This document shows positions 33,790 to 42,015 of a stretch of 64,000 nucleotides of DNA, piece after piece. Each line of letters starts with the position of its first letter. Position 1 is the first letter of the stretch. The DNA lies in contig NZ_QBKT01000001.1 in the NCBI RefSeq assembly GCF_003054265.1, positions 434,001 to 498,000 of the forward strand. The letters are read 5' to 3'. The notes below the pieces were generated by a model that searched no databases, was not told the DNA's origin, and worked only from the letters and a program-made list of their open reading frames with translations. Made by a program: the position numbers and the translations under genes. This DNA is from Kordia periserrulae (lineage in GTDB: Bacteria > Bacteroidota > Bacteroidia > Flavobacteriales > Flavobacteriaceae).

Positions 33790-34875
33790 TTAAACTAAGT
33801 AGAAGAATGTAAATACAAATACCCAAACTAAATCGACAAAGTGCCAATACAGTCCAACCTTCTCTACCATTTCATAGTTATTTTTTCTTCTGTCATACGT
33901 TCCTAAAAGGATATTTAAGAAGATAATGATGTTGATAACTACTCCAGAAAATACGTGGAATCCGTGGAATCCTGTAATAAAGAAGAAAAAGTCTCCAAAC
34001 AATCTGTTTCCGTATTCGTTGTGAATAAGATTTGCTCCTTTTACGTATGTTACCGCATCTTTCAATGCTTTTTCAGATTCTGCACGTGTTAAAATTCCTT
34101 TGTGACCTTTGTGGTCTGCATTGATGTACATTTTCTCAAATCGCTCCGCTTTGGCTACATCTGCAGGATTTTCAGAAGCTTTTAAAGCTGCTACGTTTGG
34201 TATGATTTCCTGCGTACGAACCGCCAATGTAGAATGTTCATTAAATCCTGTAATTACGTCTTGTACAGAATACGTTGGCAATGCAGGTTCAGAAACATAC
34301 CACAATCCGTTTTTACCTTCGTGTTGTACTCTTTCTTTATGAGAAGCTGTCGCAAAATCTTCCACTGATACACGATACATTTTATCGTCATCAGCTGTTG
34401 TTTTTGTATCTACAAACTGTAAAATTTGCCCACCTTCTGTTTCTAATGCTCCGTACGAACCTTGAATAAAGTTTGTCCACTCCCAAGCTTGTGAGCCTAA
34501 GAAGATTGCTCCTCCTATAATCGTTAAGAACATATAGAAAATTGTCTTCTTTCTATCGTTGTGGTGACCAGCATCTACTGCCAATACCATCGTTACCGAC
34601 GACGCAATTAATATAAAGGTCATTAAGGCAACAAAATACATTGGGTTGTCTCCGTGTGTTCCAGGAAAGTGATTGTATACTTCATCGGCAATTGGCCACG
34701 AATCGATGAACTTAAATCTTGAAAATCCGTATGCTGCCAAGAATCCTGAGAATGTTAATGCATCTGACAAGATGAAGAACCACATCATCATTTTTCCGTA
34801 GCTTGCGCTTAGTGGCTTATTTCCGCCTCCCCAAACTTTACCTTCTGTGCCTGTATTTGAAACAGTAGCTTCCAT
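33790..34875 (-). CDS. Cytochrome c oxidase subunit III with large insertion
   Basis: 361 residues. The N-terminal part has SYGKMMMWFFILSDALTFSG, then GDNPMYFVALMTFILIASSV, which fit the start of oxidase subunit III. About 140 non-membrane residues (about 130-270) follow the third or fourth helix, before LFGDFFFFITGFHGFHVFSG and the final helix WHFVDLVWVFVFTFFYLV, which carry the conserved subunit III His residues. The insert is rich in charged residues and is of unknown role. A second, plain subunit III gene lies immediately upstream (46 bp). Confidence 0.92.
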   Translation of the reverse strand: MEATVSNTGTEGKVWGGGNKPLSASYGKMMMWFFILSDALTFSGFLAAYGFSRFKFIDSWPIADEVYNHFPGTHGDNPMYFVALMTFILIASSVTMVLAVDAGHHNDRKKTIFYMFLTIIGGAIFLGSQAWEWTNFIQGSYGALETEGGQILQFVDTKTTADDDKMYRVSVEDFATASHKERVQHEGKNGLWYVSEPALPTYSVQDVITGFNEHSTLAVRTQEIIPNVAALKASENPADVAKAERFEKMYINADHKGHKGILTRAESEKALKDAVTYVKGANLIHNEYGNRLFGDFFFFITGFHGFHVFSGVVINIIIFLNILLGTYDRRKNNYEMVEKVGLYWHFVDLVWVFVFTFFYLV

Positions 34876-34921
34876 AAAAAGTTTACATTTTTAAAAAATT
34901 GTTCAAATTTACGTTTTTTTC

Positions 34922-35503
34922 TTATCTTAAGAAATATAAAAATAAAAACAAGAAGACCCACAGTATATCTAGGAAATGCCAAAACATTGCACCTAGTTCT
35001 AAACCAAGCGTTTGCCCTTGTTTGTACTTTTGTTTAAAATGATTATAAATTACAACTAATAACACGATAATCCCTGCTGCCACGTGCAATAGATGCACTC
35101 CTGTGATAATATAAATGAAAGAGAAGGCAATGGTACTCGATTTACCTGTAAAATAATACTTATTCGCAATGATTTCGCTAAAGCCCACAAATTGAAAAAT
35201 CACAAACGCAATTGCGAGTGCTAGCGTCAATAGCAAAAGGATTGTCGTAATTTCTCTATCGCCTTTTTGAATGAAGACTTTTGCAAAGTGAAACGTTACG
35301 CTGCTTAAAATAATGACAATCGTACTGTAAAAAAACGCTGTTGGCAGCACTAAATCGCTCAACCAATCTGGGCGTTCTTGACTCACAATATATGCACTGG
35401 TCAATCCTGCAAAGGTCATAAACATACTAATCATGGCGAACCACAACATCATTTTCCTTGATCTGTCCTTCTTCTCTTGAAATGTTCCCTGCGTTAAGTC
35501 CAT
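34922..35503 (-). CDS. Cytochrome c oxidase subunit III (short paralogue)
   Basis: 193 residues with five membrane helices, the plain bacterial subunit III size. MMLWFAMISMFMTFAGLTSA opens it, GVHLLHVAAGIIVLLVVIY holds the conserved His, and the end is MFWHFLDILWVFLFLFLYFL. It is a paralogue of the 361-residue protein encoded 46 bp downstream and begins 5 bp after cyoE. The pair may build a heteromeric subunit III, or one may belong to another oxidase form. Confidence 0.93.
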   Translation of the reverse strand: MDLTQGTFQEKKDRSRKMMLWFAMISMFMTFAGLTSAYIVSQERPDWLSDLVLPTAFFYSTIVIILSSVTFHFAKVFIQKGDREITTILLLLTLALAIAFVIFQFVGFSEIIANKYYFTGKSSTIAFSFIYIITGVHLLHVAAGIIVLLVVIYNHFKQKYKQGQTLGLELGAMFWHFLDILWVFLFLFLYFLR

Positions 35504-35508
35504 ATAAT

Positions 35509-36420
35509 TTACTGTAAAAATTTATCTACTACAAATATAATTTGCATTAAGGTGATGTATCCGACACTTGCTAGCATCAAGGCTTTTGCTGATTTTTTAT
35601 CCATGTTTTTATACAATCGGATTCCATAATATAACAATCCAATTCCTGATAGGAATACTAAAATTGCTGCTACAACCGACAATTGCAATTCTCCCGTCAA
35701 TCCAGAAACTGGAAATATGGAAATTAAAATCAGCCAAACAGTGTACATAATGATTTGCAAGGCTGTTGCTTTGTTACGTTTGCCTGTTGGCAACATAAAG
35801 AACCCACCTTTTTCGTAATCTTCATATAAAAACCAACCTATTGCCCAAAAGTGTGGAAATTGCCAAAAGAATTGTATCATAAATAAAATTCCTGGCTCAA
35901 TGCCAAATTTATTCGTAGCTGCAACCCAACCCAACATAAACGGAATGGCTCCTGGAAATGCGCCTACAAATACAGCTAAAGGCGTTTTGGTTTTTAAAGG
36001 CGTATACACACAGGTGTACAGAAAGATAGAAATCGCACCAAACATGGCAGTTCTTGGATTGATAACGTATAAAATCGCGATTCCCAATACGGTAAAAATT
36101 GCTGCAATGATAAACGCCGTAGTCACCGACATGCGACCTGACGGAATAGGCCTGTCTTTGGTTCTGTCCATCAAAGCATCCAAATCACGTTCTATGATTT
36201 GATTGAAGGCATTGGATGCTCCTACCATAAAATATCCACCTAAAGCGAGCAAACTCAATATCTTAAAACTGAAACCATCTGCACCGACTGCGAGTAAATA
36301 TCCTGCTAACGAAGAGAAGACTACGCTGATGGCTAAACCAACCTTGGTAAGTTGTTTAAAATCTTCTAATAGGGAAGCAAATGCGTATGTTTTTTTGACT
36401 GTATTCAATGCCGTTTTCAT
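35509..36420 (-). CDS. cyoE: Heme O synthase (protoheme IX farnesyltransferase)
   Basis: 303 residues from ATG 36420 (a TTG at 36423 is possible). It is a UbiA-family integral membrane prenyltransferase with about nine helices. The two Asp-rich motifs are NAFNQIIERDLDALMDRTKD, which holds the NxxxDxxxD-type site, and YEDYEKGGFFMLP. A further conserved piece is TPLKTKTPLAVFVGAFPGAI. It makes heme O from heme B for the oxidase. A near-ideal promoter at 36440-36470 starts the operon that continues through the cox genes. Confidence 0.95.
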   Translation of the reverse strand: MKTALNTVKKTYAFASLLEDFKQLTKVGLAISVVFSSLAGYLLAVGADGFSFKILSLLALGGYFMVGASNAFNQIIERDLDALMDRTKDRPIPSGRMSVTTAFIIAAIFTVLGIAILYVINPRTAMFGAISIFLYTCVYTPLKTKTPLAVFVGAFPGAIPFMLGWVAATNKFGIEPGILFMIQFFWQFPHFWAIGWFLYEDYEKGGFFMLPTGKRNKATALQIIMYTVWLILISIFPVSGLTGELQLSVVAAILVFLSGIGLLYYGIRLYKNMDKKSAKALMLASVGYITLMQIIFVVDKFLQ

Positions 36421-36439
36421 CAACCTTTCTAAATTGCTG

Positions 36440-36470
36440 CAAAGATATAGTACAAATCATTTGTATGCAA
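36440..36470 (-). promoter_or_regulatory. Promoter of the cyoE-cox operon
   Basis: On the minus strand TTG (36470-36468), a 20-bp spacer and TATCTTTG (36447-36440) match the Bacteroidetes promoter consensus exactly. It ends 20 bp before the cyoE ATG. Confidence 0.75.
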
Positions 36471-36501
36471 TGATTTTCAAAGGTTTTACATCTTTTATGA
36501 A

Positions 36502-36530
36502 TTGTTATTGCTTTTGTATTTTTATCTTTG
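36502..36530 (+). promoter_or_regulatory. Promoter of the metallo-hydrolase gene
   Basis: TTG at 36502-36504, an 18-bp spacer and a perfect TATCTTTG at 36523-36530. It sits back to back with the cyoE promoter and would leave a leader of about 75 nt before ATG 36613. Confidence 0.6.
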
Positions 36531-36612
36531 GAAAGGAAGCTCTTTTTGTAACGACTATTGCTTGCCGCTAATTCATTTTATTAGAATAGAAACCAACTAA
36601 AAAATCGCACCC

Positions 36613-37515
36613 ATGAAATTTTTAAAAATCATTACGTTCATTGTTTTTTTCACAACTGTTTCTATAGGATTTGCACAAAAGAAAGAGGTGCAAATTAACG
36701 TTACGAAAGTTTCAGACCATATTTATATGCTGGTTGGACAAGGTGGAAATATCGCAATTTCTGTGGGAGAAGATGGTGTTTTTATGATTGATGACCAATT
36801 TGCACATTTGACGCCAAAAATTTTAGATGCCATCAAAAGTGTTACTAATCAACCTGTGGAATTTTTAATCAATACGCATTGGCATGGCGATCATACAGGC
36901 GGAAATGAAAATATGCAAAAAGAAGGCGCCATAATTGTAGCGCATGAAAATGTTCGCAAGCGTATGAGCATGGAGCAATTTAATAAAGAACGAGAAATTA
37001 CCAAAGAAGCAGCTCCAAAAGAAGCATTGCCTGTTATTACCTTTTCTAAAGATGTTTCATTTTTTTTCAATAATGAGTCTATTTTTATTTTTCACGTTCA
37101 CGAAGCGCACACAGACGGTGACGCAATGGTGTATTTTACAGAAAGTAATGTATTGCATACTGGCGATGCGTATTTTCAAGGAAAGTATCCGTATATCGAT
37201 TTGAATTCTGGCGGAAGCGTTGAAGGATATATTGCCGCTATTAAAAAAGCATTATTGGTGATTAATGATGCTACTAAAATTATTCCTGGTCACCGAAATA
37301 TGTCAAACAAGGCTGAGTTGCAATCGTACGTGAAAATGTTGGAGGAATTAAAAACCGCTGTTATTACTGAAATTAAAGCTGGGAAAACCGAAGAAGACGT
37401 GGCAAAAAACACAACGCTTACGAAAAAGTATGATGATTTAAACTATGGTGACTGGTTTATTTCGAGCGAAAGAATTCGAAGAACTTTTTACAAAAGCCTA
37501 CAAAAAGTCCATTAA
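36613..37515 (+). CDS. Exported MBL-fold metallo-hydrolase
   Basis: 300 residues with a signal peptide (MKFLKIITFIVFFTTVSIGF, then AQ). The metallo-beta-lactamase fold shows the zinc motif HWHGDHTGG (about residue 96), the third ligand region FHVHEAHTDGDA, the Asp/His region VLHTGDAYFQGKYPYIDLNS, and a late IIPGHR His. The family includes beta-lactamases, quinol-lactone hydrolases and many enzymes of unknown substrate. Nothing here decides between them. It converges on a 67-residue membrane protein, overlapping it by 18 bp. Confidence 0.92.
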   Translation: MKFLKIITFIVFFTTVSIGFAQKKEVQINVTKVSDHIYMLVGQGGNIAISVGEDGVFMIDDQFAHLTPKILDAIKSVTNQPVEFLINTHWHGDHTGGNENMQKEGAIIVAHENVRKRMSMEQFNKEREITKEAAPKEALPVITFSKDVSFFFNNESIFIFHVHEAHTDGDAMVYFTESNVLHTGDAYFQGKYPYIDLNSGGSVEGYIAAIKKALLVINDATKIIPGHRNMSNKAELQSYVKMLEELKTAVITEIKAGKTEEDVAKNTTLTKKYDDLNYGDWFISSERIRRTFYKSLQKVH

Positions 37516-37701
37516 AACTCTATAATTTATAATGATAACGCCCGCAATGGCAAACAAAGCACAACCGATAATAAATACTGGGTATTCTTTTACGATGTAA
37601 ATCGATTTTCTGTGTCGTTTGTAGGTTGCTAAATCAAGAGATTTGTATCCTAAATAGATAAATGGTAATGCAAGAAGAAGGATGAATAATGGCTTAATCA
37701 T
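37498..37701 (-). CDS. Small two-helix membrane protein
   Basis: 67 residues, two hydrophobic helices (IKPLFILLLALPFIYLGYKS and YPVFIIGCALFAIAGVIII) with a basic loop TYKRHRKSIYIVKEY between them. The ATG at 37701 is preceded by an AT-rich leader. The last 18 bp overlap the 3' end of the convergent metallo-hydrolase gene. I do not recognise a family. The clean helix pattern makes a real gene likely. Confidence 0.6.
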   Translation of the reverse strand: MIKPLFILLLALPFIYLGYKSLDLATYKRHRKSIYIVKEYPVFIIGCALFAIAGVIIINYRVLMDFL

Positions 37702-37799
37702 TCGAAATATAGGTTTGGGCAGTACAGAACTTTTACATTCTGTTAGGTTAATTTATTCGAGGCTTTAACAAATTTAAAGAAAATTTCTGAAAAGAAAAG

Positions 37800-39911
37800 T
37801 TAAAAATCGAAATACCAATTAAAAATATCGGTGCGGATTCCAAAATTAAACCACGTGGTGTTTTCTTCAAAATCAACTGCCGTATTTGCTTCAGGATTGA
37901 AACTTCTATACGTAATATTGGCAAATATTTTTAAATTGGTTTTCGGATTGATGATGTAACCCACATTCAAATCGCCAATCAATACATTGGTTTTGTTTCC
38001 TTGCAATAATTCGATGCCTGTATCGCCTACTCTATTGTCGTTATCTATAAAAATATTCCCTCCGTAACTCGCATTGTCAATAGCTGGATCAAAGTCCAAT
38101 CCGCGCTGCCCAAAGATGAGTTTCGCACTTCCAAACCAACGTTTGTGATTGTAGCGTGCAATTCCAATAACTTCACGAAAATTTGCGCCCCATAAATGTG
38201 CTAGCGATTGATTGTTATGTCCGTAATTGGTTGCCACTTCGTTATGCGAATACGTGTACGGTCGCACTTGATTATATTCAAATTGCAGCAATAAATTAGC
38301 TACTTTAAACGCGTTGTAATATTTTGCACCAAGCTGAAACCCGAATTTATTTTTCCAACTTTGATTGCCTTCTCGGATGTCGTTCAGTGAAAATTCATCT
38401 AAAATAAATTGTCCGTAGAAATTCACGTTGTCATTCCATTTGTATTTTGAACTCAGTCCAACCAACGCATTTCCTGCGCGTGAACCTGTTGAAAATTCTA
38501 TCGCACGATAAAAAATAACAGGATTTACATAATTGATATCAAAGCCGCGATTGTTGTCATTTTTCCAAATTACCGATTCAAAAAAGCCAAGATTTAATTT
38601 CTTGGAAACATTCCAACTTAAATAATGATTGGCAATGTATTTTGTTAAAAAAGCACCATCTTCCGTGACTTCCGGACGCACATCGCGCAGCCACATCCAA
38701 GTGTTTGTATATTTGATTTTCCAGAAAGAAGTGTTTAATTTTAAGAATGGATACGGACTTACCACGTCACTTACAAACAATGAACGATATCCATCACCAA
38801 TAAAGTTTCTGCTGTGTCCAAATTGCACATTGAAGGTTTTGTTGGGCGAATAGGAAATATACCCTTCTGCCACAGGATAATCGTACGAATCGGTTTTGAA
38901 TTCTTTGGCAATTCCACGCGCAGGAATGATAGCCGGATTTCCGCCTGCAGGACGAATACTTTCTGCATATCTGTTAAAATAATCTGCAAATCGTCCTTGA
39001 CTTTCAAATACTGTCGCTGAAAAATTAAATCCTTTTCCTAATCCACCTTGCACTTGCAATCCTCTGGTGTTGTTGTATGTGTAATCGACTTCGCTATTGG
39101 TATTTTTCCCTAGTTGTAAATCGAGAATCGGATCTACCGTAAACCAATAGTTTTTTCCTTTGACAGTAACCAAATGTTCGTTCCAAAGCTTTCGTCCCAA
39201 CCAAGAAGAAGCGTCTTTTTTAAGTGCTGCCTGTTGGTTATTCAAGTCGTAATAGTTTGAAACAGTAGTGTACAAAAATGGCTTTGACGCAGTGTGACTA
39301 TTGGTTCCTACCAAATTGATTTGACGGTCAAAATACGAATACATATCGTGTGAAAACGGAATGTTTAAGTTACTTGCATACAAATCATCTTCATAGATTT
39401 GCAACTCGTTATTTACTTGGTCAAACTCCGTTTTTGCGGCAGCTTCTAGCTCATTTTCTTTTTCTTCAAGCGTTTCAGGTTTTTCAATAGATTCCACGCT
39501 TCCTAACGGAATTTCTAACTTCATCGTAAACTGTACATACGCAGGTTTTCCACTGTAGGTTGATGGTTGTACTGTTGGCAATTGACCAAATACGCGTTTT
39601 ATTTCTGTTTTTAATTCTTCATATACTGCATCTACATACAATACTTTGAATTTTCCTTCTTTCGTGACTTCAAACAATACTACCAATTCGCCTTGATAGT
39701 TTTCTTTGGCAATAATTGCTGGTTCTTTAAAGTTATTAGTAACAAAAGTACGTAGTGTGGTATTGAAGCAATTTTCAAGATCGTCAATAGCTACATTTTC
39801 ACATTCCGCAAATACAGGGTATTTTTCAAAATTGGACGTAGAGGTTTGTCCTAAAGCTGTTTGAAATAGTAAAAATATAAGTAGATATAGAGACGTATGG
39901 ACTCGCTTCAT
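37800..39911 (-). CDS. remB: RemB-like gliding motility outer-membrane protein
   Basis: 703 residues from ATG 39911; a longer in-frame start at 39953 is rejected because it runs into the promoter. The signal peptide ends LFQTALGQ. Residues about 25-140 resemble a TonB C-terminal domain: YPVFAECENVAIDDLENCFN, then VVLFEVTKEGKFKVLYVDAV and the basic PTVQPSTYSGKPAYVQFTMK. The rest is an outer-membrane barrel with many YxNxx/FNxxFG-type strands, ending WFNFGIRTDIFNWYFDF. RemB is required for gliding and spreading in Flavobacterium johnsoniae; here the name rests on my memory of that family. A promoter lies at 39932-39960. Confidence 0.7.
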   Translation of the reverse strand: MKRVHTSLYLLIFLLFQTALGQTSTSNFEKYPVFAECENVAIDDLENCFNTTLRTFVTNNFKEPAIIAKENYQGELVVLFEVTKEGKFKVLYVDAVYEELKTEIKRVFGQLPTVQPSTYSGKPAYVQFTMKLEIPLGSVESIEKPETLEEKENELEAAAKTEFDQVNNELQIYEDDLYASNLNIPFSHDMYSYFDRQINLVGTNSHTASKPFLYTTVSNYYDLNNQQAALKKDASSWLGRKLWNEHLVTVKGKNYWFTVDPILDLQLGKNTNSEVDYTYNNTRGLQVQGGLGKGFNFSATVFESQGRFADYFNRYAESIRPAGGNPAIIPARGIAKEFKTDSYDYPVAEGYISYSPNKTFNVQFGHSRNFIGDGYRSLFVSDVVSPYPFLKLNTSFWKIKYTNTWMWLRDVRPEVTEDGAFLTKYIANHYLSWNVSKKLNLGFFESVIWKNDNNRGFDINYVNPVIFYRAIEFSTGSRAGNALVGLSSKYKWNDNVNFYGQFILDEFSLNDIREGNQSWKNKFGFQLGAKYYNAFKVANLLLQFEYNQVRPYTYSHNEVATNYGHNNQSLAHLWGANFREVIGIARYNHKRWFGSAKLIFGQRGLDFDPAIDNASYGGNIFIDNDNRVGDTGIELLQGNKTNVLIGDLNVGYIINPKTNLKIFANITYRSFNPEANTAVDFEENTTWFNFGIRTDIFNWYFDF

Positions 39912-39931
39912 GTTTGAGGATTTATGAAGCC

Positions 39932-39960
39932 GAAAGATACTATATTTTCGCAAAAATCAA
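39932..39960 (-). promoter_or_regulatory. Promoter of remB
   Basis: Minus strand TTG (39960-39958), 18-bp spacer, TATCTTTC (39939-39932; seven of eight match to TAnnTTTG), 20 bp before the remB ATG. Confidence 0.5.
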
Positions 39961-40136
39961 TTCATTCTGCGTTGTTTATGATGAGAGATTGGCAAAAAAT
40001 GACCTTGCTTTTAACAGTTATCGAATTAATTTTCGTTGTTTTTTTACTCTTTTTTTTCAAGAGAAATCACTTTTTAACCTAAAAAAGCGACAAATTAAAC
40101 GATAAAAACCATTAATTACACATAATCAAAGTGCTA

Positions 40137-40235
40137 TCAATTACTTTTTCGTACTTTTGTGGTATACTTTCTGATTAAATGACCTTTGTAAGTCTTGGTA
40201 ACATTTACAAAAGGCTTTAAGTTGACATTTTTCAT
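40137..40235 (-). CDS. Possible 32-residue basic peptide under a duplicated tonB leader
   Basis: The ATG at 40235 sits in a leader nearly identical to that of the tonB gene at 41134: 32 bp including the start (40228-40259 against 41127-41158) differ at one base. The frame runs MKNVNLKPFVNVTKTYKGHL, then IRKYTTKVRKSN and TGA. The peptide is strongly basic and has no known family. It could be a decayed remnant of a third tonB copy, or just an accidental frame inside a leader or small RNA. Only the leader similarity supports it. Confidence 0.3.
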   Translation of the reverse strand: MKNVNLKPFVNVTKTYKGHLIRKYTTKVRKSN

Positions 40236-40320
40236 AATAATCGGTTTTAATGTTAATGTAATGATATGTCACAGAAAGTATACCTAAAAAACCGAGTGAA
40301 TAACTCGGTTTTCCTTTTTT
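40161..40320 (+). ncRNA. Candidate structured small RNA (6S-like layout), speculative
   Basis: A perfect 13-bp inverted repeat (GGTATACTTTCTG at 40161-40173, CAGAAAGTATACC at 40272-40284) would close a stem around about 98 nt that contains further pairs (TGAC/GTCA, TAACATT/AATGTTA). A perfect -7 box TACTTTTG (40152-40159) just precedes it on the plus strand, and a hairpin followed by CCTTTTTT ends it. This layout, 5' and 3' ends paired and a terminator next, is that of 6S RNA. No -33 box was found, and the inner half is also a copy of the tonB leader, so the assignment is weak. Confidence 0.3.
40288..40320 (-). terminator. Terminator of tonB (second copy), perhaps bidirectional
   Basis: A 10-bp perfect stem (40288-40297 with 40303-40312, AAAACCGAGT), with a T6 run on the minus strand directly after the tonB stop at 40331 and CCTTTTTT on the plus strand. 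Confidence 0.85.
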
Positions 40321-40330
40321 AAATAGTTGC

Positions 40331-41134
40331 TTAATTCACCTTAAAGAGAATTGGCAACGTGTACTTCACTTTTACTGACTCATTTCGTTGCTTTCCTGGT
40401 TGCATTTTAGGAAGTAATTTTACCACGCGCTCCGCTTCTTTTTCAAGTTTTGGATGTACAGCTCGCGATTGAATTCCTGTTACATTTCCATGTTCGTCAA
40501 TTACAAATAAAACATTGATTCGTTGTACACCTTCGTCTAAGTTTAAATCATCAGCAATACCCGTATTGAACTTTCTATTGATGAGTTTTTGAACTTTTTC
40601 AGACATACATTTTTTACGTTCAACTTTACTTTTGAATTTTTCGCAACCTGGATAAATTGGTGCATCTTCAATAAGCGAAAAAGGAACTTCCTCAATTTTT
40701 TCTTCGTCATCTACGTATTCTACCGCATTTGGATCAAAATCTTTGTTGGTTTCAACAGGATCTTTAGACGTTTTTAAAACAGTTTCTTGTAGTATTTTTG
40801 TCTTATCGTCAACTTCTTTTACCTCATCGTAAATAATTTGTGATTCTACCTTTGGTTCAGGTTTTGGCTCTTCTACTTTGATGATTTCTTCTTGAAATAT
40901 TGGAACGTATTCCATGTTATCATCCAAGATATCATCTTCAATTTTTACCATTTCTGGCGCAGCTTCAACGGTTTCAATTTGAAAGAGTGTGTACACAATA
41001 AATAAACTCAGCATGAGGCTTACTGAGAAACGTAGTAATGGACTTCTTTCGATTTTTAAATCGTTCTTTTTAGCAAGGTGACTTTCGTGTACACCGTTTG
41101 CATTCAAATCGTTGTTGTGATTTGCTTTTTTCAT
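40331..41134 (-). CDS. Energy transducer TonB
   Basis: 267 residues from ATG 41134 (an upstream in-frame start at 41221 lies in the terminator of the neighbour and is rejected). It has one membrane helix after about 35 residues (LLRFSVSLMLSLFIVYTLFQ), an acidic/Pro-Lys linker (IIKVEEPKPEPKVESQ), and a C-terminal TonB domain (INVLFVIDEHGNVTGIQSRA, LLPKMQPGKQRNESVKVKYT). The conserved flavobacterial motif before it is APIYPGCEKFKSKVERKKCM. TonB couples proton-motive force to outer-membrane receptors. It is a close paralogue of the gene upstream. Confidence 0.93.
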   Translation of the reverse strand: MKKANHNNDLNANGVHESHLAKKNDLKIERSPLLRFSVSLMLSLFIVYTLFQIETVEAAPEMVKIEDDILDDNMEYVPIFQEEIIKVEEPKPEPKVESQIIYDEVKEVDDKTKILQETVLKTSKDPVETNKDFDPNAVEYVDDEEKIEEVPFSLIEDAPIYPGCEKFKSKVERKKCMSEKVQKLINRKFNTGIADDLNLDEGVQRINVLFVIDEHGNVTGIQSRAVHPKLEKEAERVVKLLPKMQPGKQRNESVKVKYTLPILFKVN

Positions 41135-41189
41135 ATTAATCGGTTTTAATGTTAATGTTGTGTTAACATCAAGAAGCATACCAAAAAGA

Positions 41190-41218
41190 AAAAGCCCGAG
41201 CAAAATGCTCGAGCTTTT
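41190..41218 (-). terminator. Terminator of first tonB gene
   Basis: A hairpin with stem AAAAGC-x-CGAGCA (41190-41202) and TGCTCG-x-GCTTTT (41206-41218), one mismatch, is followed on the minus strand by a TTTTTCTTTTT run. It sits between the two tonB genes, so they are separate transcription units. Confidence 0.8.
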
Positions 41219-41244
41219 CAATATATTTTATAAAGTTTTCTAAC

Positions 41245-41961
41245 TTACTGTACTTTGAAAACAATTGGAAGCGTATAGTTTACACCTACTGGCTTTCCTC
41301 TTTGCTTACCAGGCTTCATTTGCGGAAGACTCTTAATTACTTTTTCAGCTTCTTGAGCCAATCTTGGATGCGGCGCTCTTGAACGCACATCAGTAATTTT
41401 TCCATTTCTGTCAATTTTGAAGACTACAAATATTTTTTGCACACCTTCCAAATCTAAATCACCTGCTAACTCTGTATTAAATTTTTTGTTAACGTGTTTT
41501 TGTACTTGGTCAGACATACACTTTTTACGCTCAGCCTTGCTCTTATATTTTTCACAACCTGGGTAAATAGGTGCATCTTCAATTACTGCAAACGGTACGT
41601 CTTCAATAATTTCTTCTTCTTCAACTACCTCAACTTCTTCTACTTCTTCGATAACTTCGTCTTCCGTAGTTTCTGTTGATTCAATTACAGTTTCTTCCAC
41701 TTCTTCCTCATCTTCCACAACTTCAATTACTTCCGGAGCTGGTGGCGGTGGCGGTGGTGGTGGTTGTTGCAATTGCTCAGTGATTACCATTTCTTCTTCA
41801 GTGTCTTCAATCACCTCAGCAGTTTCCTTTTTTTCAACTTTGTCGTAAGCTGTCCATTCCATTCCTTGCCAAATAAGAAATGTAACTAATGCCAAACCTA
41901 AGGATAGATAAAATAGACTATTTTTTCTTAAGTCAACATCTGGATTCTTTTTTGCTTCCAT
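41245..41961 (-). CDS. Energy transducer TonB
   Basis: 238 residues. It has a single membrane helix (SLFYLSLGLALVTFLIWQG), a run of prolines (QLQQPPPPPPPPAPEV), then a very acidic Glu/Val linker (about 80-120). The C-terminal TonB domain is preceded by APIYPGCEKYKSKAERKKCM and ends KSLPQMKPGKQRGKPVGVNY. It carries out the same job as its paralogue 110 bp downstream. The two probably serve different receptors or conditions, which I cannot tell from sequence. Confidence 0.93.
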   Translation of the reverse strand: MEAKKNPDVDLRKNSLFYLSLGLALVTFLIWQGMEWTAYDKVEKKETAEVIEDTEEEMVITEQLQQPPPPPPPPAPEVIEVVEDEEEVEETVIESTETTEDEVIEEVEEVEVVEEEEIIEDVPFAVIEDAPIYPGCEKYKSKAERKKCMSDQVQKHVNKKFNTELAGDLDLEGVQKIFVVFKIDRNGKITDVRSRAPHPRLAQEAEKVIKSLPQMKPGKQRGKPVGVNYTLPIVFKVQ

Positions 41962-42015
41962 AATAATATAGTTTTAATGGTTGCTAATTTAATTATTTAT
42001 TAGCAGAAAAAACAA

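Larger units (their letters stand above)
39912..40330. other. 419-bp gap between remB and tonB with leader repeat and hairpins
   Basis: It holds the remB promoter, a 32-codon minus-strand ORF under a copy of the tonB leader, a 13-bp inverted repeat (40161-40173 and 40272-40284) and the tonB terminator. The remainder is AT-rich and without a gene. Confidence 0.75.

Noticed and set aside
40331-41961. Two tonB genes as one frameshifted or broken gene
   Set aside because: Each has its own start, membrane helix, complete C-terminal domain and terminator, so they are intact paralogues.
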